The position numbers and the translations under genes are program-made. The notes under the pieces are model-generated. The model did no database searches, was not told where the DNA came from, and worked only from the letters and a program-made list of their open reading frames with translations. From Adhaeribacter pallidiroseus (lineage in GTDB: Bacteria; Bacteroidota; Bacteroidia; Cytophagales; Hymenobacteraceae), in assembly GCF_003340495.1 (NCBI RefSeq), contig NZ_QASA01000001.1:4774001-4838000 (forward strand): a DNA stretch of 64,000 nucleotides, given 5' to 3'. How positions within the stretch are numbered: position 1 is the stretch's first letter; each line of letters begins with the position of its first letter. Shown piece by piece: positions 1 through 9,530 of this stretch.

Positions 1-213
1 CGTAACGTACTGGATGTAACAATAACCAAACGCTTAACCAATTTTGTGGATTTGCGCCTGGGAGTTCAAGATCTGTTAAACAATACCTACCGCTTACGCC
101 AGGACACCAACGAAGACGATGAATTAACCAATAATTCTAAAGGCGACGACAATATTTTAAGCTACAAACGAGGCAGCTATTTTACGGTTGGCTTCTTATT
201 TAATCTCCGCTAA
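1..213 (+). CDS. TonB-dependent outer-membrane receptor, C-terminal fragment
   Basis: The first 70 codons are open from the window edge to TAA at 211. The encoded tail has the last strands of an outer-membrane beta-barrel: alternating residues, the phrase LRLGVQDLLNNTYR (usual for the penultimate strands of TonB receptors), and an ending in FTVGFLFNLR with an aromatic-rich last strand. The gene starts outside the window. The next gene, 51 bases downstream on the same strand, is a lipoprotein often paired with such receptors, so the two are probably co-transcribed. The substrate cannot be told from this fragment. Confidence 0.8.
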   Translation, partial: RNVLDVTITKRLTNFVDLRLGVQDLLNNTYRLRQDTNEDDELTNNSKGDDNILSYKRGSYFTVGFLFNLR

Positions 214-264
214 TTATCACACCATTTTAAAAATTAAAACCAACCAGATTATTTAAAATTTTTT

Positions 265-1656
265 ATGAAAAACTTGCAAAAAATTACGTGGTTCTTCCTT
301 GCCCTCTTGCTGGCATTTACGGCCTGCGATGATAACGACAATGACAATGACGGCGGAACAGACCCGAATCCAGTAGATCCAACTGCTTTTGCTATTACGG
401 CTAATGCCACCACTAATTTAAACGAGATCACCGGTGATTTAAAAACGGGCACTATCACTTTAGAAGCTTCTAAGAAGTACTTGTTAAAAGGGTTTGTTAA
501 GATTGGGGATGGCGCTACTTTAACTATTCCGGCCGGCACTATTATTAAAGGTGATTTTGCTTCGAAAGGAACGCTTATTATTGAAAGAGGCGGTAAGATT
601 ATGGCGGAAGGCACCGCGGCGCAACCTATTGTTTTTACTTCTAATGCGGCAAAAGGATCGCGTGGTCCTAGTAACTGGGGTGGTATTGTAATTGCGGGTA
701 AAGCTCCTATAAACCAAGCAGGTGGCGAGGCTGAATTTGAAGGAGGTTACAAAGTAAAATTTGGCGGTACCGAGCCTAACGATAACTCCGGAAAATTAAA
801 ATACGTGCGCATTGAATTTGGTGGTATTGCTTTATTACCCAACCAGGAAATTAACGGTTTAACTATGGGAGGTGTTGGTGCTGGTACCGAAATTGATTAT
901 GTGCAGGTTTCTTATTCCGGTGATGATGCTTTTGAATGGTTTGGAGGTACCGTAAATGCCAAACATTTAATTGCATACCGCACGTTAGATGATGATTTTG
1001 ATTCGGATTTCGGCTACAGTGGTAAAATACAGTATGCCGTAGCCTCCCGTGATCCGTTAAATGCAGACCAATCTGGTTCCAATGGTTTTGAATCAGATAA
1101 CGACCCAACGGGTACAGATGCTACGCCTAAAACCTCGGTTATGTTTTCTAATGTGAGCTTGTTTGGCCCTTACAAAACAACCGGCATGTCCATTGATCCT
1201 AACTTTAAGACGGGTGTTCATATCCGCAGAAACTCCGCGATGTCTTTATTAAACAGTGTGGTTGCGGGTTATCCTACCGGCCTGTTAATTGATGATGCCA
1301 AATCAGAAGCAAATGCTACGGCTAATGCCTTACAGATTAAAAACACGATTATTGCGGCGGCTACTACACCTCTGGCAGTTAAGAGTGGCAGCACTTGGGA
1401 TATTAACACCTGGTTTAATACCGCCGGGTTTGGTAATTCTATTGTAACTGCTAACGCCGATTTAATGATGGCGGGTGACCCCTATGGCTTAACAACTCCT
1501 AACTTTCAACCGGCTGCTGGTTCGCCATTATTAACCGGCGCTAGCTTTACCGGCTTAACCGGATTTGACGCAGTTACTTACCGGGGTGCATTTGACGGTA
1601 CCACCGACTGGACGGCCGGCTGGGCTAACTTTAACCCCCAAAACACCGACTATTAA
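265..1656 (+). CDS. Beta-helix-like surface lipoprotein paired with TonB receptor
   Basis: A 463-residue protein with a lipoprotein signal: a positive N-terminus, a hydrophobic stretch LLLAFTA, then C21 followed by an Asp/Asn/Gly-rich linker (residues 22-40). The body has the pattern GTIIKGDF..GTLIIERGGKI..A..PIVFTSN...G..NWGGIVIAGKAPIN, which resembles a right-handed parallel beta-helix. This family is widespread in Bacteroidota and is sometimes misnamed multidrug transporter; nothing here looks like a transporter. It follows a TonB-dependent receptor directly, so it is probably an outer-membrane partner in uptake or surface binding. The ligand is unknown. Confidence 0.75.
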   Translation: MKNLQKITWFFLALLLAFTACDDNDNDNDGGTDPNPVDPTAFAITANATTNLNEITGDLKTGTITLEASKKYLLKGFVKIGDGATLTIPAGTIIKGDFASKGTLIIERGGKIMAEGTAAQPIVFTSNAAKGSRGPSNWGGIVIAGKAPINQAGGEAEFEGGYKVKFGGTEPNDNSGKLKYVRIEFGGIALLPNQEINGLTMGGVGAGTEIDYVQVSYSGDDAFEWFGGTVNAKHLIAYRTLDDDFDSDFGYSGKIQYAVASRDPLNADQSGSNGFESDNDPTGTDATPKTSVMFSNVSLFGPYKTTGMSIDPNFKTGVHIRRNSAMSLLNSVVAGYPTGLLIDDAKSEANATANALQIKNTIIAAATTPLAVKSGSTWDINTWFNTAGFGNSIVTANADLMMAGDPYGLTTPNFQPAAGSPLLTGASFTGLTGFDAVTYRGAFDGTTDWTAGWANFNPQNTDY

Positions 1657-1750
1657 TAACTAAAGATATGGTGGTGCATCGGAATGGGTGAGAATATGAT
1701 GTTACCATCTATTGCTAAAGCAGCTTAGTCTCCTGCTTTAGCGGCCTAAA

Positions 1751-1776
1751 GCCTGCCGAATTCGGCAGGCTTTTTT
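1751..1776 (+). terminator. Rho-independent terminator after the lipoprotein gene
   Basis: A perfect palindrome GCCTGCCGAATTCGGCAGGC is followed at once by six T. It lies 95 bases after the lipoprotein stop and would end the receptor-lipoprotein transcript. The rest of the 310-base gap (1657-1966) is AT-rich and shows nothing else I can name. Confidence 0.85.
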
Positions 1777-1966
1777 GTTTGTAAATATGGTGTACTAATC
1801 GCAGGCGTTTTACAAAACAAAAATTGGTAAGCATTGAATTACTTTATCTTTTTAAATCAAAAGGATTGCTTAAGTAGCCTGTACATATGTAAATACAAGA
1901 AAGATCTGCTGATTTAAATCATTTTTTTAAATTTAGAGCATTCTTGCACCTTTAAGCATTACGTAC

Positions 1967-2464
1967 ATGAGTACTTTAATTACCCCCATGCGGGAACAAG
2001 ATTGGCCGGCAGTAGCCACTATTTACCGCGAAGGAATGGCAACCGGTAATGCTACTTTTCAAAAAGAAGTACCTACCTGGCCGGAATGGGATAAAAGCCA
2101 CGTGCCGGATTGCCGCTTTGTGGCTAAATTAGACGAGGAAGTAGTAGGTTGGGCAGCGCTTTCGCCAATTTCTTCGCGTTGCGTGTACGGGGGCGTAGCG
2201 GAGGTAAGCGTATACATTAAACAAAATAACCGGGGTCAGCGCATCGGCGAAAATTTGCTGAAGCACTTGGTAACGGCCAGTGAATTGACCGGCTTCTGGA
2301 CTTTACAAGCCAGCATCTTTCCAGAAAATACGGCCAGTATCCGGATTCACGAAAAAGCTGGGTTTAGTGTGGTGGGCCGGCGGGAGCGAATTGGTAAAAT
2401 GGACGATACCTGGCGGGATACCATCCTTTTAGAAAGACGCAGCGCTACTGTAGGCATAGATTAG
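1967..2464 (+). CDS. GNAT N-acetyltransferase, phosphinothricin-acetyltransferase-like
   Basis: A 165-residue single-domain GNAT enzyme that would transfer acetyl from acetyl-CoA to an amino group. It has the layout of the Pat/Bar and methionine-sulfoximine acetyltransferase family: N-terminal MREQDWPAVATIYREGMATG..TFQ, central GWAALSPISSRCVYGGVAEVSVY, the acetyl-CoA pyrophosphate loop NNRGQRIGENLL (residues about 88-99), then ASIFPENTASIRIHEKAGF. Length is normal for the family. It stands alone between a terminator and the convergent ars operon. The natural substrate cannot be told from sequence; activity on phosphinothricin itself is not implied. Confidence 0.85.
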   Translation: MSTLITPMREQDWPAVATIYREGMATGNATFQKEVPTWPEWDKSHVPDCRFVAKLDEEVVGWAALSPISSRCVYGGVAEVSVYIKQNNRGQRIGENLLKHLVTASELTGFWTLQASIFPENTASIRIHEKAGFSVVGRRERIGKMDDTWRDTILLERRSATVGID

Positions 2465-2528
2465 GAGTTTTTAAAACCCAAAATAAAAAGTTCTTGTTAC
2501 CTCATAAGAACTTCCATTCCACTATTTA

Positions 2529-2553
2529 GGCTCTCCCCGAAGTTTCCGGGAGC
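2529..2553 (+). terminator. Possible terminator between acetyltransferase and arsC
   Basis: An imperfect stem (GGCTCTCCCCG...CGGGAGCTTT) lies between two convergent genes, with a run of eight T about 15 bases after it on the plus strand. The stem is short and mismatched, so this is tentative. Confidence 0.3.
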
Positions 2554-2555
2554 TT

Positions 2556-2984
2556 TCAGTAGTCTCTTTTTTTTAAATTTTTTACTACAAACTGCTCACA
2601 ATAAGCTTTAATCTGCTCCCGCACTTTTCTAAAGGCAGCGTTTACTTCTTCTTCGGTTCCGGTTGCTTGAGCAGGGTCCGGAAAATTCTGATGCAGCCGG
2701 GTAGCATTTGCTGGGAAATAAGGGCAATTCTCCTGCGCATGGTCGCACACTGTAATTACGTAATCAAAAGAAATTTCCCGGTATTCATCGATGTGATTAG
2801 AGGTTTGCTGGGAAATATCAAGGCCATCTTCGGCCATGGTGGCAATAGCTCGCGGATTAACGCCGTGAGTTTGAATACCCGCACTGTAGATCGTGGCCTC
2901 GCCCGGGGCAAAATGCCGCAAATACCCTTCTGCAATTTGGCTGCGACAAGAATTGCCGGTGCAAAGTACCAGTATGCTTTTCAT
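2556..2984 (-). CDS. arsC: Arsenate reductase, low-molecular-weight phosphatase type
   Basis: A 142-residue protein of the LMW tyrosine phosphatase fold used by thioredoxin-linked arsenate reductases. The N-terminus holds the catalytic loop CTGNSCRS (C8, R14; C-X5-R), followed by QIAEG and SAGIQTHGVNPRAI. Further Cys in the VITVCDHAQENCPYFP segment (about residues 78-90) fit the Cys relay that lets ArsC reduce As(V) to As(III) with thioredoxin as electron donor. It is the last gene of arsR-DUF6428-arsC on the minus strand. No As(III) exporter (Acr3 or ArsB) is visible beside it. Confidence 0.9.
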   Translation of the reverse strand: MKSILVLCTGNSCRSQIAEGYLRHFAPGEATIYSAGIQTHGVNPRAIATMAEDGLDISQQTSNHIDEYREISFDYVITVCDHAQENCPYFPANATRLHQNFPDPAQATGTEEEVNAAFRKVREQIKAYCEQFVVKNLKKRDY

Positions 2985-3028
2985 AGAAGTACACTTTTGG
3001 TTTCAATTTATTTTAAAAAATCAAGTCC

Positions 3029-3598
3029 TTAGCAGCAACCTGAACCAAGGGCACAACTGTTAGCATCCATATTAATTAATGGCATTTTTATTTTCTGTGG
3101 CTTTACTTCGGCAACAGAAGCGCAGCACTCCTCTCCTTTATGGCTGGTTCCGCAACTTCCGCCGCGTTCCATGGCTTTACATTGCACCAGGTCTGGACTC
3201 AGGTTTACAATTAAATTATTTTCCGAAACCAGAAACGCACCGGGGTCCATTTGGCGGGTATCGAATTGCGAATTGCCAAACTCAATTTTAACAATGCCCA
3301 ACGGATTTAAAGGCAATACTTTTTCCACAACCGCAATAATCGACCATGCTTTACTTACAAGCATGGCCTCTTTACCAGTATTCAGTTCCGGTTCCCAGAG
3401 TTGCACGATAATTTCGGTCCAGGAATTCATAACGCCGCCACAATCCACCGAAACAATGGGAGCTTGTTTAATTTCGGTAATATGGTAAGAGGCATCCACT
3501 AAGTTTTCGGCGGTATACTGAAACTGCAGGTGCAAATCCGGATGTTGCAGTAAGGTATTTTTAAAATTTTGCCAGGTTACATGATTTGTCTGGTTCAT
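3029..3598 (-). CDS. DUF6428 family protein with Cys-rich tail, in ars operon
   Basis: A 189-residue protein between arsR and arsC, 44 bases before arsC. Residues 1-130 are a compact domain seen in Bacteroidota arsenic operons (DUF6428; family assigned from memory of its sequence pattern and context). The C-terminal third carries two Cys groups: CKAMERGGSCGTSHKGEECC and the terminus CALGSGCC. The paired thiols would suit As(III) or soft-metal binding; that role is inferred from residues and operon context, not known. No signal peptide is visible, so it should be cytoplasmic. Confidence 0.75.
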   Translation of the reverse strand: MNQTNHVTWQNFKNTLLQHPDLHLQFQYTAENLVDASYHITEIKQAPIVSVDCGGVMNSWTEIIVQLWEPELNTGKEAMLVSKAWSIIAVVEKVLPLNPLGIVKIEFGNSQFDTRQMDPGAFLVSENNLIVNLSPDLVQCKAMERGGSCGTSHKGEECCASVAEVKPQKIKMPLINMDANSCALGSGCC

Positions 3599-3635
3599 AA
3601 CATCGGTATTTTACGATTAATTACTCTAAATTTTT

Positions 3636-3986
3636 TTAACAACAATTATTTGTGTGCGCTACTTTGCCCGTAAACAAAAGCAAGAAAGTAGCTCTTACTT
3701 CTTCCCACTTTTCATGATCAATGCAATAACACACACTGGTACCCTCCACGTTGCCTTTAATTAAACCTACAGCTTTTAGTTCTTTCAGGTGCTGCGATAT
3801 GGTAGCTTGGGCCAAGGGTAATTCTTCTACTAAATTGCTGCAAATACAAGTCTGCTGTTTTAATAAATACTGCAGAATAGCTATTCTGGCCGGATGGGCC
3901 AAAGCTTTGGCGTAATTAGCCAATTGATTTTGCGCTTCGGTAAAGTGTTGTGCTTTTGTAGCTCCCATAAAATATTTAATAACCAT
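3636..3986 (-). CDS. arsR: ArsR/SmtB family metalloregulator
   Basis: A 116-residue winged-helix repressor and the first gene of the ars operon. It has the ArsR core LANYAKALAHPARIAILQYLL, then CICSNLVEELPLAQATISQHLKELKAVGLIKG. The CIC pair sits at the usual As(III)-binding start of the recognition region, and the protein ends in two further Cys (NNCC). An inner Met at residue 7 (MGATKAQ) is an equally good start. By analogy with the family it should repress its own operon until As(III) binds; the operator would lie just upstream, at about 3987-4030. Confidence 0.88.
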   Translation of the reverse strand: MVIKYFMGATKAQHFTEAQNQLANYAKALAHPARIAILQYLLKQQTCICSNLVEELPLAQATISQHLKELKAVGLIKGNVEGTSVCYCIDHEKWEEVRATFLLLFTGKVAHTNNCC

Positions 3987-4671
3987 CGCAATATTACGAT
4001 TAATACTTAAAAAAGTAAACCCGCAATGCCATATTAATTTTATTTAACTATTAAATTCTAACAACTACTAACCCGAAGTACTCCGGAATTTAAAAAAGAA
4101 GAAAAAGAGATGTTACCCTATTTTTTAAAAATTAACTATCTTTTACTCACTTAAAAAATTTCAAACTACTACCCCTATCCCGGTTAAGCAAGCAAAAGCC
4201 AAACTGGCCTTTTAGGTTAATCTGTTTCCGCCTCGTCCGGAACAGGCGTTGTATTTTATCCTTACGATAAAGGAACTTGCGAAATTTGGCCGATAACTCG
4301 GTACAGTCATTAGCTACCAGCATTATAGTTAGGCCGCAATTAGAGCGGGCTGGCCGCTGTTTAACAGAAGTGTACTTATCAGGACCAGAATGAATGGCTA
4401 CTGGAACAGGACAGGTATTAAAAAATGCTATACGTCAGTTCAACACGCCGTATAGTACACACTATTATCCATTAAGTGCAATTATTTCTATCATAATAAC
4501 TATTAAATAACAAAATATAGAAATAAATACCTAAGATTAGGTATTGTACGAAGATTTCAGAAGCCCTACCTTCAGCTAATTTAAACGGCAACCATTACAT
4601 CCAGTTTCCTGCTGGCTAAAGTCTGTACTTTATATTATCTATAAAATTCTGCTTCTACAACTAACTAGTTC
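3987..4671. other. 685-base gap without a recognised gene
   Basis: This stretch separates the divergent arsR and the large repeat gene, so it should hold both promoters. Bases 4200-4460 are less AT-rich than the flanks and contain two small hairpins: CTGTTTCCG/CGGAACAG at 4222-4245 and CTATACG/CGTATAG at 4428-4455. Reading frames there carry stops every 10-40 codons. It may be a decayed gene, but I could not match it to a family. Confidence 0.4.
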
Positions 4672-7600
4672 ATGCAAAACAAATTTACTCCTATCATTCA
4701 TTATCTACTTTATTCGTTTATAAACAACCTGTACTGGCTTTCTAGTGCTCTTATTTTCCTGTTAATTTTTGGTTTCAACAACCTGGCTACCGCTCAGAAT
4801 ATTATTTGGGATAAAACCATTGGCGGGGCAGATGATGAGGAATTAGCAACCATACAGCCAACCCGTGATGGCGGCTATATCTTGGGCGGCTTTTCCGAAT
4901 CTGGTAAAACCGGGGATAAAACCAGTACTTCCAAAGGTGATTATGATTATTGGGTAGTTAAATTAAATGCCGATGGCAGTAAAGCCTGGGACAAATCTTA
5001 TGGCGGGAAAGGACGTGATTTTTTAATGACAGTGCTACAAACCCAGGATGGCGGCTATATTCTCGGGGGTACTTCTGAGTCCGGAAAGAGCGGCGATAAA
5101 ACGGGCGATCCTAAAGCATCAGCAAATACTGATGGAAAATATCCTCCTGATTTCTGGATTGTAAAAATAAGTGCCAATGGTACCCAGGAATGGGATAAAA
5201 CATTAGGCACCACGGGATACGACTACTTTTTTGCTAATTTAGTGCAAACCCCAGATGGTGGCTATCTGCTGGGAGCAAATACGGAATTAGGTATTTCGGG
5301 GGATAAAACGCAAGCCAGTAAAGGATCAACGGATATCTGGTTGATCAAGTTAAATGCCATGGGCCACAAGCTTTGGGATAAAACCATTGGCGGCAGTGGC
5401 CCCGATCATATAGCCGACTTGCAGGTAACTCCAGACGGCGGGTATTTAATTGGAGGAAGCTCTAATTCCGGTATTTCCGGGGATAAATCACAGGCCAGCA
5501 AAGGGTTTTCTGATTTCTGGCTAGTAAAGTTAAAAGCCGATGGCAGCAAACTTTGGGATAAAACCATTGGCGGTAACCTGGATGATGGAATAGGTGTCGT
5601 TCAACAGACAAACGATGGGGGCTACCTGCTAGCGGGTTCTTCTAGTTCCGGCATCAGTGGTAACAAGTCGGAAGCCAATTTAGGAAAGCCGGATACCTAT
5701 GATATATGGGTAGTGAAGTTAAAAGCTAATGGCACCAAAGAATGGGATAATACCATTGGCGGGAATGGGAGAGAATACGTATCTTCTCTGCAATTAACTC
5801 AGGATAGCGGCTATATTCTCGGGGTACTTCGGACTCCGACGTTTCCGGAGATAAAACCGCACCTAACCTGGAGCCGACGATTCAGAGTGAATACCCCGGG
5901 TAGAGGATTATTGGGTAGTGAAACTGAAAGCAGACGGCAGCAAACAATGGGATAAAACCTTAGGCGGTACCGATACGGACCGGTTAACTTCGGTTCTACC
6001 AACCAGCGACGGCAGCTTTGTGGTAGGGGGCACTTCTATGTCCGGCGCTAGCCTCGATAAATCCGGAGCCTTAAAAGGGGGCAGATTTTATGGCGATATC
6101 TGGGTAGTAAAACTAGATAACGCTATCGGCAATCGCAAAGAACAAATTATAACTTTTAACCCTTGGTTAATCAGAATGTTCGAGATTCTCCCATTACCCT
6201 AAAAGCTACTTCCACCTCGGGCTTACCCGTAAGTTTTAGCGTAGTATCGGGCCCCGCCACAATAAAAAACAACCAACTTACCCTAACGGGTACCCGAATG
6301 GTTACTATTAAAGCGTTCCAGGCAGGCGATGCTACGTATGGTCCGGCAGCCGTTAGCCAACGCTTTCTGGTGTACAATTCCCCGGTAAGCCAGGTTTGGA
6401 ATAAAACTTACGGCGGGGTAGTAACCGATGAAAATCCGGATTCGCCCTGCGTGGAGGAATACCAAGATCTGTACGGCGCGTCCACTTTACGGGCCATGGT
6501 GCGTACTCCCGATGGGGGTTACCTCTTGGGGGCACCTCTGATTCCCGGCAAGGAAACGACAAAAGTACTACTTACCGGGGAGTGCTTACCGATGGTTGTT
6601 ATGGGAAGAATGCTATCAAAGATTACTGGATAATAAAAATCGATGCTAATGGCAAAAAGCTTTGGGATAAAACGTTTGGAGGTGATCAGGAAGAGATTCT
6701 AACTTCCCTGATCGCGACCCGGGATGGAGGTTACTTATTAGGGGGTATTTCGCAGTCAGGCAAGAGTGGGGATAAGAGTGAGCCGGCCCTAGCGAATGGC
6801 GATTACGACTACTGGCTGGTAAAAATAGATGCCGCCGGCAACAAGGTTTGGGATAAAACATTAGGTACTACTAATGCTGATTTTCTTACCTCCCTGATCG
6901 CTGCCCCAGACGGTGGTTATTTACTGGGTGATAATAATTTTTCGGTAACCAAGATTGATGCTACCGGGAAACTAACCTGGAAAAAAAGCTTTCTTAGCGC
7001 TACCAATTCTTTTAGTCCTAACCTGAAAGCTTTACTTCTTACCTCAGATGGAAACTATTTACTAGGTGGTGGTTCTTACATTAAGACTAATTATAATTAT
7101 CGGGTACTTAAACTAGATACCAACGGCGATCTAGTGTGGGATAAAAGCTACGGCGGCGCTTCCTCCGATCAATTGGAAGCGCTAGTGGCTGCTCCGGATG
7201 GTGGCTACCTCCTGGGCGGCACCTCTAATTCTACTGCAACTGGCGATAAAACGGATAATCCCAGAGGAACAGCCGGACAATCGGATTACTGGATTTTAAA
7301 AATTGATTCTAATGGTACTAAGGAGTGGGATCAAACTTTAGGAGGAGCACAAGCCGATGAACTAGCTGATCTGATTTCCACTCCGGATGGCGGCTATTTA
7401 CTGGGAGGTACGTCCACTTCTTCTAATAATGCTTTTAATATGTACGAAAAAAGTGAGCCTTTACGGGGGTATCGCGATTATTGGGTAGTAAAAGTAGATG
7501 GGCAAGGAAAAAAAGAGTGGGATAAAACAGCGGGCAGTTACCTACCCGACCTTCTTTCTACTATTATTGTTGATGCGAAAGGGGATTACCTGTTAGGGGG

Positions 7601-9267
7601 AACTTCGTATTCGGATATCGGCGGCGATAAAAGTGAAGCCCGTAAAGGATTACAAGATTACTGGGTGATTAAGCTCCAAGATAAAACACCGCTGGTTACT
7701 ACTACCTGGGACATGCGTTACGGGGGTTACGGCACGGATAACTTGAGCTCGCTGATCCAAACGGCGGATGGGGGTTACTTGAGCGGGGGGTACACCAACT
7801 CGGGCGCGACGGGGGATAAAAGCCAACCCAGCCAGGGCAAGAACGACTACTGGATCGTTAAATCCGATAAGAAGGGGCAAAAAGAATGGGATAAACGCTA
7901 CGGCGGTTACTCGGATGATTACTTGAACCAGGTGCTCCAGACCCCGGATGGCGGGTACCTTTTGGCCGGTTCTTCTTACTCCCAGCAGAGTGGAGATAAA
8001 AGCCAGGCCAGTAGAGGCGACCGGGATTACTGGATCGTGAAAACCGATAAGTGGGGGCAGAAAGAATGGGACCAACGCTACGGGGGCACGGGGAAGATGA
8101 ACTCCAGAAAGTGATCCCGCTGGCCTCGGGGCACTACCTCTTAGCCGGCAGCAGCAACTCGCCCCAGAGCGGCGACAAGAGCCAGGATAGCCGGGGTGGG
8201 CAGGATTACTGGGTTCTCCAGATCAACCCGGCTGGGCAGAAAGTCTGGGATCGGCGTTACGGGGGCAGCCAAGATGACGTACTCGCAGACGTAGCCTTAG
8301 CTCCGGATGGCCATCTGCTGCTGGGCGGCAGTTCTTTCTCCAGCTCGGGAGGGGACCGCACGCAAGGGAGCCGGGGAGGGAGTGATTTCTGGGTGGTCCG
8401 CCTGGATGGAAACGGGGAGAAAGGGTGGGACCGGCGTTTTGGCGGTTCCCGGGAAGATAAGCTGACGGTGCTGGGGACTACGCCTACCGGTAACCTGTAC
8501 CTGGCGGGTACGACGGCTTCCCAGTCCGGGGGCGATCTCACCTACCGCAGTAGAGGCTTTACGGATTATTGGTTTATAGAAATAACGAACAGCGGCACCA
8601 AAGTATGGGACAGGCTATTCGGCAGTAGCCAGCAGGAAGAACTGCGCGCCGTGCAGGTCACCCGGGATGGAAACTATTTACTGGCGGGCTCTTCTAGCTC
8701 CGGAGCTCATTTAGATAAAACCCAGCCGAGCCAGGGCGGCAGTGATTACTGGGTAGTGAAAATGAACCGTCCTTATGTGATCTGGGACAGGCGCTACGGG
8801 GGCAGCGCAGACGAGGAACTCCGGGCCATGGTACTTAATAATGATGGGAGCTTTTTGTTAGCCGGCCGCTCGAGTTCGGGGGGAGTGGCGATCGGAGCCA
8901 GCCGCGGCAAGGTGGTCCAGATTACTGGTTAATAAAGGGCCGTGAGCAAGCGGGTGCCAGGACCGTTGCCCGTACGGCCACCTCAGAGCCGGTTGCGGTT
9001 GCGCCACCCGCTACCTGGCAGGCTTATCCCAATCCCTTCCGGGAGCAAGTAACCGTTCGCTTTACCTTAGCCGAAACGCAGGCCGTTACCGTGCGGGTAC
9101 TCGATAGCCAAGGGCGCGCCATCACCACCTTAGGGCAAGAGGAAGCACAAGCCAATCAGCCCTACGAGCTGGAATGGCAAGCGGGTAAGCAACCAGCCGG
9201 CATGTACTTGTTGCAGTTACAAACTCCTACCCACCAATACACCCAAAAACTACTCTTAACCAAGTGA
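4672..9267 (+). pseudogene. Giant T9SS-exported repeat protein, six -1 frameshifts
   Basis: Read across its breaks, this is one gene of about 1,530 codons. It has an N-terminal signal peptide ending ATAQ, about seven repeats, an Ig/MBG-like insert (LKATSTSGLPVSFSVVSG, around 6180-6390), about fourteen more repeats, and a T9SS type A sorting domain (YPNPF near 9025 to KLLLTK at the end). Each repeat of about 48 residues runs WDKTIGG...DGGYLLGG.SxSG.SGDKS...KG..DYWVVK. The frame slips by -1 near 5821, 5896, 6162, 6530, 8086 and 8911, each at a G, C or T/C run. Sister repeats keep the longer run: 5063 has five G where 5821 has four. Function unknown; secretion to the surface is implied. Real decay and consensus errors are both possible. 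Confidence 0.8.
4800..8930 (+). repeat. About 21 tandem repeats of roughly 48 codons
   Basis: Anchor motifs W-D-K-x-x-G-G and D-G-G-Y-L-L-G-G recur every 140-210 bases. I count seven before the Ig-like insert at about 6130-6400 and fourteen after it. From about 7700 the repeats become visibly GC-richer (runs such as TACGGGGG, CCAGAGCGGCGAC) and switch from WDKT to WDRRYGG. That suggests this block was amplified or acquired separately. Confidence 0.8.
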
Positions 9268-9292
9268 TTTTTTTTAAAATTTTTCAGAAATT

Positions 9293-9330
9293 AAAAGCCG
9301 CCTGATGCTTAAAAGTATCAGGCGGCTTTT
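9293..9330. terminator. Strong bidirectional terminator
   Basis: AAAAGCCGCCTGAT and its exact reverse complement ATCAGGCGGCTTTT flank a 10-base loop. The A-run and T-run on either side make it work in both directions, between the repeat gene and the small minus-strand reading frame. Confidence 0.85.
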
Positions 9331-9347
9331 AATTAGCTATTCTTGCC

Positions 9348-9503
9348 TTATTCTGAAATAAGCTGATAAAATTTATCGAGGGAAATAGCTCTTTGTAAGG
9401 TAGAATCAAGCCCTCTAAAAAAAGTTTTTTCTTCTAGAAACCATCCCAAATGCTTATTTTGCCGGGTATGTTGTAGATAACGTTCGTGAGACCAAGATGG
9501 CAT
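9348..9503 (-). CDS. Small hypothetical protein, 51 residues
   Basis: A short frame starts at ATG 9503 with a good ribosome site (GGAGAG, about 6 bases upstream). It encodes MPSWSHERYLQHTRQNKHLG and continues to residue 51 (ending LDKFYQLISE). It lies between a terminator and the moxR stop, on the same strand as moxR. I do not recognise it. The Shine-Dalgarno and the fit to the gap support it, but conservation is untested. Confidence 0.4.
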   Translation of the reverse strand: MPSWSHERYLQHTRQNKHLGWFLEEKTFFRGLDSTLQRAISLDKFYQLISE

Positions 9504-9530
9504 TAGCAACTCTCCGATTATTAAACTAAT

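Noticed and set aside
863-1108. Minus-strand frame inside the lipoprotein gene, and similar frames opposite long genes
   Set aside because: Shadows of the real coding strand, without ribosome sites or recognisable products.
4222-4455. Decayed transposase or recombinase in the gap after arsR
   Set aside because: Some frames look protein-like for short stretches, but I could not match any to a family and stops are frequent.
5821-8911. Programmed frameshifting in the repeat gene
   Set aside because: Six different sites without a common slippery sequence, and each fixed by restoring a homopolymer base; six programmed shifts in one gene is not credible.
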